Notes under the pieces: model-generated
Seen by the model: only the letters and a program-made list of their open reading frames with translations
What the model was told of the DNA's origin: nothing
Database searches by the model: none
Assembly (NCBI RefSeq): GCF_002127325.2
Contig: NC_035436.2
Location: 20,371,645-20,435,644 of the forward strand
Direction of reading: 5' to 3'
DNA length: 64,000 nucleotides
DNA from: Helianthus annuus
Taxonomy: Eukaryota > Streptophyta > Magnoliopsida > Asterales > Asteraceae
Position numbers and translations under genes: made by a program
Shown: in pieces, positions 9,789 through 19,873 of the stretch
Layout: each line of letters begins with the position of its first letter
Position numbering within the stretch: position 1 is the stretch's first letter

Positions 9789-12700
9789 TGTGACAACCCT
9801 CAAAATTACAGGTATCCGTACAATTAATTAATTATTAATTTGTGCTTAATGTCTGTGCTTGATTACAACTGACGAATTAAACTGCTTTATGATTTTTGCA
9901 TCATACATACTTATGCATTACATTTCATATTGTCACTCCATTTATTGCATACCAACTTTAGTGACAAACTTGATGCACAAAGCACAGTTAGCACAGTGAG
10001 CGGATAACTCATAAAAATGCTGACAATGCCAGCACATGGACAGACAATGTTTTGAGGCCAGTATGAGCCAGAGATAGGGTACTACACTAGTATGGAGTGT
10101 AGGGAAGTAAGGACCATAAAACTGCGTCTCTAGATGATAGTTTAAGTGCCGGAAAGTGCCTAAAACTCACTAATAATGCCGAATTATGCATTATTTATCA
10201 GAAATTCAGCATTTTAACATGCTAGTAATGTGCAAAAATATGGCAAAATGGTCCTGTATGCTTTCCTAAGTGCCGGGAATTAATAGTGACACAAAAGGTT
10301 ACATAAAAGACACTATACGGAATAACTTAGTACTTTAACGGAACGGTATCTAACCGAACAACCGGACTTTACCCGGGACACCAAAATATTGCAAGAAACA
10401 TTATTTAACTATTTCTTGGCTAGTTATGGTCCCCGAACACCATAACACCCACTAGAATATCCACTAACTAACATATGTAACCATATACTTGGATTTGAAT
10501 TACTAACTAACAACTTACCATCAAATTTTTACAATTAACCCCCCCCCTCTCCATTTACGGTCACATGGACCCACCAAATATCACCACCATACTTCCAAGA
10601 TTTAATCCCTTATTTTATTGGATTTCTTGCTTGATTTGGTGAACTAGATATTATGTAAGAGATTATAAGTTTGGCCTAGATCACAACATCATTCCATATC
10701 ACTTCACAACCTTACTCATCCCTCTCACTCTCTCCTCTCCCTCTCGGCTCACACTAGGCCGCCACCACCACCACCTTGTCACCACCATATCCATCCATTT
10801 TCAAGCTCCATTCAAGTGTTAGAAGGTGCCTTGTGAAGCTTGAAGCTTGTGGATCATCAAGGAGCTCAATTACTTGCTTTTACACACCAATTTCATCACC
10901 TTTTTCTCTTGAGTTCTTCCCTAGCCTTTGAGCTAGTTGTAAGTTCTTGATTAACCCTTGTTTCCTTCTACTTTAATGGTTAAAAGATGTAGTATGATGA
11001 AAATAACAAGAACACTAAAGAACATGAACTAAAAGTTTGAACATAAAGTTTACATAAAGATGGGATATGATGAAGTAATGCTAAGTATGATGTTGTTTTG
11101 TATATGTTGATGGTTACTTGTGGATTCCTTGGTAATGTGATGCTAATCACCATATGGAACTTGTTTAATGATGATTAGAAACATGATTTAACAAGATTAG
11201 GAGGTGATTATGTGTTTACATAAAATAATCATCTCCTAATAGAAATATGAACTTGATGATAAAAATGATTTCTTGAAATATAGTAAAACAAGTAGGTTGA
11301 TGATTATGTAGATCCGAGATTTACAAAAGACTTTTCTAAACAAATCAAGTTCAAGAGTCAATTTTAAAAAGATCATGACCTTTACTTGCACTTACACCAT
11401 TTTTGGTGATAAAATAAGTGTAAGAACACTTTATTTACAAGAAGAGTTCAAAAGAATAATTTTTGTAGAAAATGTTTACAAGTTGTAAACACTTAGTTCT
11501 TTTAAGAAAAGGATTTTTAAAGAAATGAATACACTTTGGAAGGTAACTAAGGCCACTAAATGCCTTACCAAATTACTACACGTTTTTGTGATATATCAAG
11601 TTCATGATTAGTATGTAATGCATATAATTTTTGCTCTTGGTGATGTAAAGTTGTTTAAAGATTGATTGTTGATGATTATTGTGATTATTTTGAAAAGAAA
11701 ATGATATGCTTAATAGCATGGACACCTCCGTTTTTAGGGGAAACTATGGCGAAATTTTCTAAAAATCCCAACACTTAGAAATTATTTTCTAACAAGTGTT
11801 TACAAATATGTTTTAACTTTGTTTTTCAAAAGTAAACTTCGCCATATGTTTTGTTACAAAAATACAAAGTGTCGGAGGTTGGTTTTCGTAAATAAAAATG
11901 GATAAATATATATTTAGAATATATATTTTATACTAAAACGCTTGTGTGAATATTTGTTTATTTTGTGGAATAGTTATATCATTTTAGGGTAAAATAATAT
12001 AACTTAACAACACCATGAAATTACAACACCAAAATAATACCAAAAATTTACAAGGAATAAATATTTTAGTTACACGCTTGTTATCGTGGAACCAAACGCT
12101 AAAACGTAACTTACGAAATATTCCGGAAAATACTTTCACGTATATATTTTTGGTAAACATTATTTTGGAAGTAAAAGAAGTGAAAATATATTATTTTTGG
12201 GAAAATATATAATTTGGGAATACATTATTTTTGACGAATACGCTAAATATATTTCTAAGTGGGACTTGAAAATATAATATTTCAGAACTACAAAATACAT
12301 GTATAAATTACCCCATCCTTGGGAAGGAAATACGGAGTTAAAAATTTGTGAAGTATTAATACAAAAGGTTGGTTAAACAATTATTCCAAAATTTAATATA
12401 ATTTAAAGTTAAAATAATTATTATTTTAACGAATAATTATAACTTGGAATAATATTCGGACACAAGAAAACGTAACTCAAAAACCTTCATACTAAGCAAA
12501 GGCACGACTCGTTCGTCTAATAGACGTTAGTACACTGTAGGTAGTCGTGTTTGCTGAGGAGACTTGGGTTACACATACTGAAGACGCAATACTGTGAGTT
12601 CATGTCCCCCTTTTCTTTAAACTGTTTTGTTTACTTACTTCGGGGGTGAAATACATGTTACAAAAGGGATACTTAGAATACTACTGGTATGATTAGCCTA

Positions 12701-13419
12701 GGAAAGAACCATAGATCGTGTGATAGGGTAGGCGGATACTTGGGACCATCAATCCTCGTTGTAGGACCGAGGGTCATGAGTGATAGATCTATTTGGGTGT
12801 AGCGAGCCCACACTCGTGAGGCCGGGGCGGCCCATAGTGGTGACTATGTCTTCCAGCCGGGAGCCCGGTACAACTTTGCTAGGTTTGAGTCTTCCTACAC
12901 CGTCACACATATCAGTGGCCTTGCAAACCATTGGTGATCTTTTCCTTGTTTGCAATCATACCGGGACATACATACATACATTGTAACAAAGGTTTATACA
13001 TACTCACTTACACATGAACTCGCTTAACTTTTGTTGATTTTTCAAACTACATGTATTTCAGGAAACTAAAGGGATATGGCAAGTGTCTGCATATGAGTCA
13101 AGCTGCGTACTAAAGAAAGATGTCATCCAGGGTTGTAGGGTTTGGGAGGTGTAACCCTTTCCTGGACGGGTCACATGTCTCCAAACCTCGTTTTATTTAA
13201 AGTCTTTTGTTGAGTCTTATGAACTCGTTTTAAACAAGTCATGGGTTGTAACTTATTTTGGGGTTGATGTTTCAAGACAAGTATGTTATGGTATTTTCTA
13301 AGCTATATTAATGGCTGAACATCTCGTATTTTTATCATATAGCATTGTTATGATTGTTGCTATGGTATTAAGAAGTCACACCAAATAAACCACGCTTCCG
13401 CAAAAGCCAGGGTGTGACA
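9789..13419 (+). mobile_element. Element B: solo gypsy-type LTR (3631 bp) inside the integrase of A
   Basis: The segment starts TGTGACAACCC and ends GGTGTGACA, with no PBS, polypurine tract or coding region inside. It is flanked by CCGTA (9784-9788) and CTGTA (13420-13424), a 5-bp TSD with one substitution. The integrase reading of A resumes on both sides. A solo LTR is the usual product of recombination between the two LTRs of a full element. The interior has a C run and CCATTTACGGTC block near 10540, a CT-rich leader-like stretch near 10700-10790, and AT-rich sequence to about 12480. The short open frames around 12750-12990 look like chance. Confidence 0.88.
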
Positions 13420-13424
13420 CTGTA

Positions 13425-14005
13425 TTGGCAAAAAGTGAGAAGATTTGGTCAAACGGTCAACGACTACCCAGATGCTATCGTGATCTGTTGATGTGCGCGG
13501 GAGCTTGGTTATGAAGTCCATAGCTATACTCTCCCACTTCCACATAGGGATTGGGGGTTGTTCGAGTAAGCTAGATGGTCTTTGGTGTTCAGCCTTGACC
13601 TTCGAGCAAGTCAGGCACCTTCCAACGTAGAGAGCAATATCCCTTTTCATGCCCGGCCACCAGTACTTGTAGCGACGGTCCTGGTACATTTTATCGGCAC
13701 CGGGATGAATAGAATACCAGGATTTGTGGGCTTCATCCATTAAAATCTGTCGCAATTCGTTCCGCTTAGGGATCCAAATTTGGTCCAGATAGTGGAATAT
13801 CCCATTCGACTTGCTGACGAGGTGGGCTCCATTGTGGTGTATCCTTTCCTTCTTCAAAGTGCGCTCGTTAAAACAAGCATGCTGGGCTTTGCAGATGAGA
13901 GTCTCGAGATGATGTTGGGCTTGAACATTGGGGATTCTATGCAGGTAACTTCGTCTGCTTAGTGCGTCAGCAACAACATTTGCTTTGCCTGGGTGATAAC
14001 GAATC
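13425..14005 (-). pseudogene. Element A RNase H end and integrase N-terminal half
   Basis: The minus-strand frame reads IRYHPGKANVVADALSRR (end of the RNase H region), then the integrase HHCC zinc finger (IHPGADKMY ... GRCLTCSKVKAEH) and the start of the catalytic core, with the first Asp in MDFITKLP and the IWVVVDRLTKSSHFLP motif. At 14005 it is separated by C from the RNase H sequence at 22986, and at 13425 by B from the rest of the integrase. Both breaks coincide with target-site duplications, so the coding sequence was continuous before the insertions. Confidence 0.9.
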
Positions 14006-15975
14006 TGTAACACCCCAAAATTCGAATTATTAAATTCGTTAGCATGTTGCCATGTTTAATAAAACGAGATACAATAACTAGGTTAATAAACCTAGTTAAA
14101 TGCCTATTAGATAAGCTAAATGATGAAACTTGTGGCATATATGATAGTAAGTTAAACTTGAGGGACTTGGAGTGCCAAACTTGGAAGTTTGGTTTACTAA
14201 AACAAAAATCACACACACACCCACACAAGGGTGCGTGAGATCGAGCAGGAGAAAAGAAAAAGGGGTGAAACCCTAGTTCTCAAGAAAGCTTCAAATTGAC
14301 AAGGAAATTAGGCTCAAATCCGATGCATGAACTCATTTTCTTGATGATCTAGCCCTAACAAACATGTGGTAAGTTGTATTTTATGATTTGATGATCTTGC
14401 TATGAAGTGGGTTATGGTCAATCCATGAAATTGTATGAAATTGATCATGTAGATGTGTTAGAATCACATTATAGAACATGAACTATGCAAGATTCTAATT
14501 AATTTGATGATTTTGGATGAAACCCACTTGTGGTAGTGAAGATGATGATATGGATAATCATGCATGTTCATTAGTTGTGTAAGATTGATGTATGATGTTG
14601 TATGTAATGAGTAATGGTCAGTTAATTTGGGTATAGTATGAAAATTACATGATTCTAGTGGAATTTGATGATCTTGATATGAGTTAGTAAGAATTTGCAA
14701 AGAATGCTTGTACATAATGTTTTGTTAGTAGTACACCCGCCAAGTGTTCGATAAAATGCCTAAGAGAGCAAAATTTGTGAAATTGTATGAAAGTTATGTA
14801 GAAGGTGCTTATGGTGTAGCCGTTAGCAAAATAATAAGTTAAGTATGCTTAAGGTGGAGTCATTATGAGAATTCGGATTTGAATGTATGGTTTGGTAAAA
14901 TTATGCATTAGGAACTTGTACCTTATGTCCCAATGATGTAATGCTCGCCATATACTTTATGCATTTGATTCATGGTGATTGAGAGCAAATGTGTACGAAT
15001 ATGTGATGCGTAGTTTATTGATAAGTGATAATGTTGGAATTATGTCGTGTACATATGTAAGATGATAATTTGATTGTGCGGATGTCAAACAATGCGGTTG
15101 TCGAATGTAGAGTTAAGAAAGCATAAGTATGTGTATATTGTGTAAGCGACTAGGCGATCATATAGTTGTATGTGTTATACGACATTATGTATGAAATTAA
15201 TATGATGTCATTAATATGATCTAAGTGGTTGACAAATCATGTCGTATGCGTGTTAGTGGAAGTCAATGTAGATAAGAGTTGGAAAAATGTATGTTAATAT
15301 GAATAAGTATAAATACTAACATTATTATGGCATGACGGCATGAAAGAATAGGAACCACACTAGCATGGACCAAGCATGGAAGGCTAACGGGTCAAGATGA
15401 GGCAAGGAAGCGGTTATGAACACGGATGCACAAGGTAAGTGATTTCCGTAATCACTTCTTAGTTCAAGTAAGTAATAAAGTGTTGAAATTAATTAAACAT
15501 GATGTTTGAGGTTAAATATGTAGGAAAGTCTTTCGTCGTAAATGACGGGATTAAAGTTGACCAAAATGCCCTTGATGGGTATTTTGGGCAAACGATCTTA
15601 ATAAGTAGTTTAGAAGCAAGTTATTGATTAGTGTAATGTCTTGGACAAGTATGGAAGCGAAGAGTATGGTCTTGGTATGTCATAAACCATTAACGCGCAA
15701 ATACCCTTAACGGGTCAAAACTAAGTATATGAACGATAATGTGTTAAGAGGATGCAAAATGTCTAAGAACTTATTATTTTATGATAGATGTCACTGGTAT
15801 TATTAGGTTTATAAGAGTTTATGGTAAAACAAACAAGTTACGTTGAAGAATGCATGAACGGGTCGAATTGTGGGTAAGAGGGTAATAAGCCGATAGCGTG
15901 TAAGTTAAGATTTTCCTTAAGGCGGTTATGGGATTTTAAGTTCATTTGATAGGATGTGAATTTACAAGCATGTAG

Positions 15976-16375
15976 GAAGAATATGTAGTAATACGGTACC
16001 TAAATGTGGGATCCTAAAGAATATGTAGTAATAAGGTACCTAAATGTGGGATCCTAAGGAATATGTAGTAATATGGTACCTAAATGTGGGATCCTAAAGA
16101 ATATGTAGTAATAAGGTACCTAAATGTGGGATCCTAAAGAATATGTAGCAATAAGGTACCTAAATGTGGGATCCTAAAGAATATGTAGTAATAAGGTACC
16201 TAAATGTGGGATCCTAAAGAATATGTAGTAATAAGGTACCTAAATGTGGGATTCTAAAGAATACATAGTAATATGGTACCTAAATGTGGGATCCTAAGGA
16301 ATATATAGTAAAATGGTACCTAAATGTGGGATCCTAAGGAATATATAGTAAAATGGTACCTAAATGTGGGATCCT
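15976..16375 (+). repeat. Ten tandem 40-bp units in the 5' LTR of C
   Basis: Exactly ten 40-bp units, each with GGTACC and, in nearly all, GGATCC about 19 bp apart, separated by a TAAATGT string. Units differ at a few positions; the last two carry ATATATAGTAAAAT in place of ATATGTAGTAATAA. An identical array is in the 3' LTR at 21844-22243. Confidence 0.95.
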
Positions 16376-16640
16376 ATTGAATGTATGTACGTATGTAGGT
16401 GTGTATGTAGGTAGTATGTGTATGTGTATATATATATCCAAGTGAGTATGTACGAATGTGTGCACATATGTAGGGTTGTGAGAAGGCATGTAATAGGTAT
16501 GTATGTAGACATGTATGTATGTATGTATGTAGGTATGCACGTATGTAGGAACGTACGTATGAATGTAGGTACGTAGGTTTGTAAGTAGTTATGTGTGAAC
16601 GGATGCATATATGTAAGTATGTATGAAAGTATATACGCAA
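16376..16640 (+). repeat. TATG/GTAG-rich degenerate tetranucleotide tract in the 5' LTR of C
   Basis: Imperfect GTAT, GTAG and GTAC units follow the 40-bp array. The 3' LTR copy (22244-22508) has one extra tetranucleotide unit, which accounts for the 4-bp length difference between the LTRs. Minus-strand open frames rich in Tyr-Ile-His-Thr over this tract are artefacts of the repeat. Confidence 0.9.
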
Positions 16641-17111
16641 GTATTCAATGAAATTGAGTATTGACGATAATAATAGTGTGCCTTGTGAACGAAGTGTAAC
16701 GCAGGTACAATGAGAAAGTCTCACCACGGATTGTACGATCAGATGGAAAGCTGGGATGTAAAGAGTTAACGGAATAAAAAGTAAACGTGAATAAATCTTG
16801 TATGTTTATAATGCGTACTAATGTTATGAATTTTATGTGGTGAGCGCAGGTAGTACGAGTCATGAGGATCATCAAGGAATAGAGATCGAGGATCGAGTCA
16901 CTAGTGAGATTGTACGGGAACGTTGATGTATATAATGTAGTAAACATAAGCTATGTTTTTACTTAGTAAATAAGTCGATTGATGGATTTATGTGAAAGAG
17001 TTATGTTAAAGTTAATTTTTAAATAAGTTAAGGTGTTTATAATGAAAGAAAGTTTATGACTTGAACTTCCGCTGCGACTTTTAGTCAAATACGTATTAGG
17101 GTCTTACAAGT

Positions 17112-17123
17112 TGGTATCAGAGC
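17112..17123 (+). promoter_or_regulatory. Primer binding site of element C
   Basis: TGGTATCAGAGC, complementary to the 3' end of initiator tRNA-Met, sits 3 nt after the 5' LTR. This is the usual primer for plant LTR elements and is shared with A, D, E, F and G. Confidence 0.93.
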
Positions 17124-17738
17124 CCTGGTTTGAGGGAATCAAGTACGAGAAGGTAGGTACTTGAACTCAAACCTATGTGCTCTTGTGATAAGGAACCTGT
17201 ACAATCCATGACTCGATCAAGATCCAAAGGTAGAAATGGAATGAAAACGTGTATGTATGTATTCATATGAAGAAGCTAACGGTTTGCTATGTGCAAGGTA
17301 AGCTTAAAAGTTTGGAGAGGATGATCCGTGAATGCAGTCTAAGGTGGATGCTAAGGCAGGCAAGGATGCGAATGGACAGACGGACCCCAGGTACACAATG
17401 TTGACATGTATGGGTACCGTTGTTAAAAGAAAAAGGAAGAAGTCTCCTTGGGAGGGTAAGTACTAAACGGAAGACAACGATATTGTCTTGGTAAAATTGT
17501 AAATATGTAGCACGAACTGAGACCCACTAATGCGGACATAAGGCGATGATTACCTGAAGGCACGGAATTAGTATGTGAATTGCGCACCTGGCCAGTACGC
17601 AAGAAGCATATGACGTTCGTGAGACCGTGGTAATTATCGCAGGTATATCTGTAGAATTGGGTAGCAGGTGGGCGTGCGGGTGAAGTGGGTAGTAAGGCTC
17701 TCGGGAAATGGAGAGTACTATGTAGGAATGAAATGCAG

Positions 17739-17970
17739 AAAATGATATGTTTGAATCTGTGAGACGGATTCAGCACATGTAATGAATGAAAGATGTGAAT
17801 GGGTAATGTAAATGAAATGTTTGAATCCACGAAAAGGATTCAAAGCACGAAAGGAAGAAAATGTATGAATAGTATGTTTGGAACCGCTAGACGGATTCAA
17901 AACATGAAAGCAATGAAAGGCATGAATGTGACGTTTGAGTTCGCGGGACGGATTTAAAATATAAAAAGGG
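17739..17970 (+). repeat. Imperfect repeats of about 60 bp with internal inverted repeats
   Basis: About four copies, each with a GTTTGA(A/G)TC-like string, an 8-10 nt spacer, then GGATTCA or a variant and a CATGAAAG-type string. In the better copies GAATC and GGATTC can pair, so each unit could form a short hairpin. Confidence 0.6.
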
Positions 17971-19833
17971 ATGAAATTAATCCACATCACAATGTGTCGA
18001 CAGTTTGACCATGGTTGTGTCAAACGAGTCATACGGGTAAATGTAAAGTAATAAACAAAAGAATGATCGTAATGGGCATGCAAACCTAAATTTTAAAGCG
18101 AAAGAAAGAAGTTCGAACAAGTTATGTGTTAAATGTGTTAGTAATGGACTCTTAGGAGTCATAGTGAATGACGGGCTACGACCCGGACAATGATTTAAGT
18201 ACGAACAGGTAAGTTTTGTTAAGAATACCGAAATGATGTAATGAATGTCTTTGCAAGTAAGCATGAATGGAAAGAAGTACGAAGAGTACCTCAATACATC
18301 TATGGTAAGTAAGAAATGACAGTCTGACCTGGAAAGGTCAAACTGCAAAGGTTGATGAAATGAGGAACTAGAATAAAAGAATTGCAGGTAAGGAATGAAA
18401 TGCGGAATGTGTTAAAGTTTGTACGCAGGACGTTGAAAAAGGAAATATAGGTGAGTAATCACCTAGTATAATGAATGCTTGAATGAAATGTGCTAACCGC
18501 TAAAATTGTAGATTATAATGTTAGGAACTCTTGATGTGATGAAACCAAACGAATTGGTGGAAGGATGTGCACGAGCGAAAGCGCATTACGCGGATGAATG
18601 AAATCTAGCCTAGTATGGCTAGTACTCGTGAAGAATGCGGATCGATCTGGGTTGCGGATCGTCGATTGATGATATGAGATGAGGTCAGTAAAAAGTTTAA
18701 CTTATGTTAGATGAGTATGAATTGGTTAATTGGGTACGACCTACGAAATGAATGATGGGATGGGTATGGTATAATATGGGAAGTTTGATTTTTTTTAGTT
18801 GACATAAGAAGAAAACTATGTCATCAAGAAGCGAATCTCAAAGGTTTTGAGTGAAAAGTTCGAGTATTGGTTAAACTCTCATGAAATAAATTGCACGACA
18901 CGTATGCTTATGCAAAATAAGTAAGACCCGAAATAAGAGGTTAGTAATGTGAAACAGATGAGGTAAGTTGAAGGTAAAGTATGAGAAATATGGACTTACT
19001 AGTAGAGAATGGTGTTGAGATTATGTCAAATTTCTAGTTTTTGAATATGATTGTCAACTATAGTGTTTCGAATATGTTAGTATGAGTTGAAATGGTGATA
19101 CATGTACATATATGTAATTAGTTGATCATGTACTTATGTATATGAATGTCTTTCACCATGATAATGAAATGTAAATGGTATCATTGGTATGGCCGACTAG
19201 GTTTTGATGAGCACATGATCATATGACGAAAGTATGTAGGTAAGCTGATTGACTTTCTGAAAGTCAACAATGTATGAACAGCACGACTAGGTCTTTGGAT
19301 GCACTTTCAAGAATAGAGACGACAAGTATAGTTAAGAAATACTAACCATGATGCTCGGCTTGTTGGCCATGTTCATTTGAACAAGACATTGTAGAAAAGA
19401 TACGCATGGCATAAATAACAAAAGTGACCATGGAATTAATGCCTAATTTTCGTGTTAAGTATGGATAAGTGGGTTTAAGAAGGGTGATTATAAGTAAGAA
19501 TTGGTATATCGAAAGTCTATGATATGCGTATAATGATACGTCGACCTTTTTATGAATATGAATGTAAGTAGAAGAAACGTTAGTGATGATATGTGTTAAG
19601 AGCTAGTATTATAAAGTAAAAGACACTAATAAGAGCTCTGGAGCAGAGTCTAACATAAGTATAACTATGAAAGTAATATAAGTAATATGAGGGCATAGGA
19701 GCGATGTGTACAATTACGTTCACGTATGAATAACACCTTTGCCAAGATCCCGAATGCGTTTAGGTGGTAGTAAGTATTGTGAATGAAGCAACCTGAAAGG
19801 GGTAAGAGTAGAATCGGTCTAGTTTGAATGAGA

Positions 19834-19873
19834 AAGGTTTCGGGGACGAAACCTTCTTTAAGGGGGGTAGACT
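19834..19873 (+). promoter_or_regulatory. Pre-PPT hairpin and polypurine tract of element C
   Basis: AAGGTTTCG, loop GGGA, CGAAACCTT (19834-19855) is a perfect 9-bp stem with a GNRA-type loop. It is followed by the AAGGGGGGTAGAC purine tract and the 3' LTR at 19874. The hairpin is preserved although the element has no coding capacity. Confidence 0.85.

Larger units (their letters stand above)
14006..17108 (+). mobile_element. Element C 5' LTR
   Basis: It runs from TGTAACACCCC to GGGTCTTACA. Contents: a possible TATA box (TATAAATAC) near 15308-15316, ten 40-bp tandem units at 15976-16375, then a TATG/GTAT-rich tract to about 16640. The + strand is visibly poor in C over most of its length. 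Confidence 0.92.
17109..19873 (+). mobile_element. Element C internal region, non-coding
   Basis: This 2765-bp interior has no gag or pol similarity that I can read in any frame; the longest open frames are on the minus strand and lack motifs. A short MTRSRSKG-type reading near 17210 could be the remnant of a gag start, which is weak. About four imperfect repeats of roughly 60 bp lie at 17739-17970. The end carries the gypsy-type terminal signals. Like the LTRs, the + strand is poor in C. Confidence 0.85.

Noticed and set aside
12749..12986. Overlapping open frames on both strands in solo LTR B
   Set aside because: Short, no motif, inside an LTR with no other coding sign.
13959..14238. Open frames on both strands at the start of the LTR of C (also 19665-20106)
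   Set aside because: They lie in the LTR terminus, repeat with it, and show no protein motif; the CACACACCC tract gives the apparent Cys-rich peptide.
15976..16375. CRISPR-like regular array
   Set aside because: The units are directly adjacent tandem repeats without unique spacers, inside a plant LTR, and duplicated identically in the other LTR.
16334..16727. Overlapping minus-strand open frames rich in Tyr, Ile, His and Thr (and their copies at 22202-22599)
   Set aside because: They translate a TATG/GTAT repeat in the LTRs of C, run in several frames at once and have no domain.
17423..18348. Minus-strand open frames of 120-135 codons inside C
   Set aside because: They overlap in different frames across a C-poor strand, where stop codons are rarer on the complement; no domain is visible.
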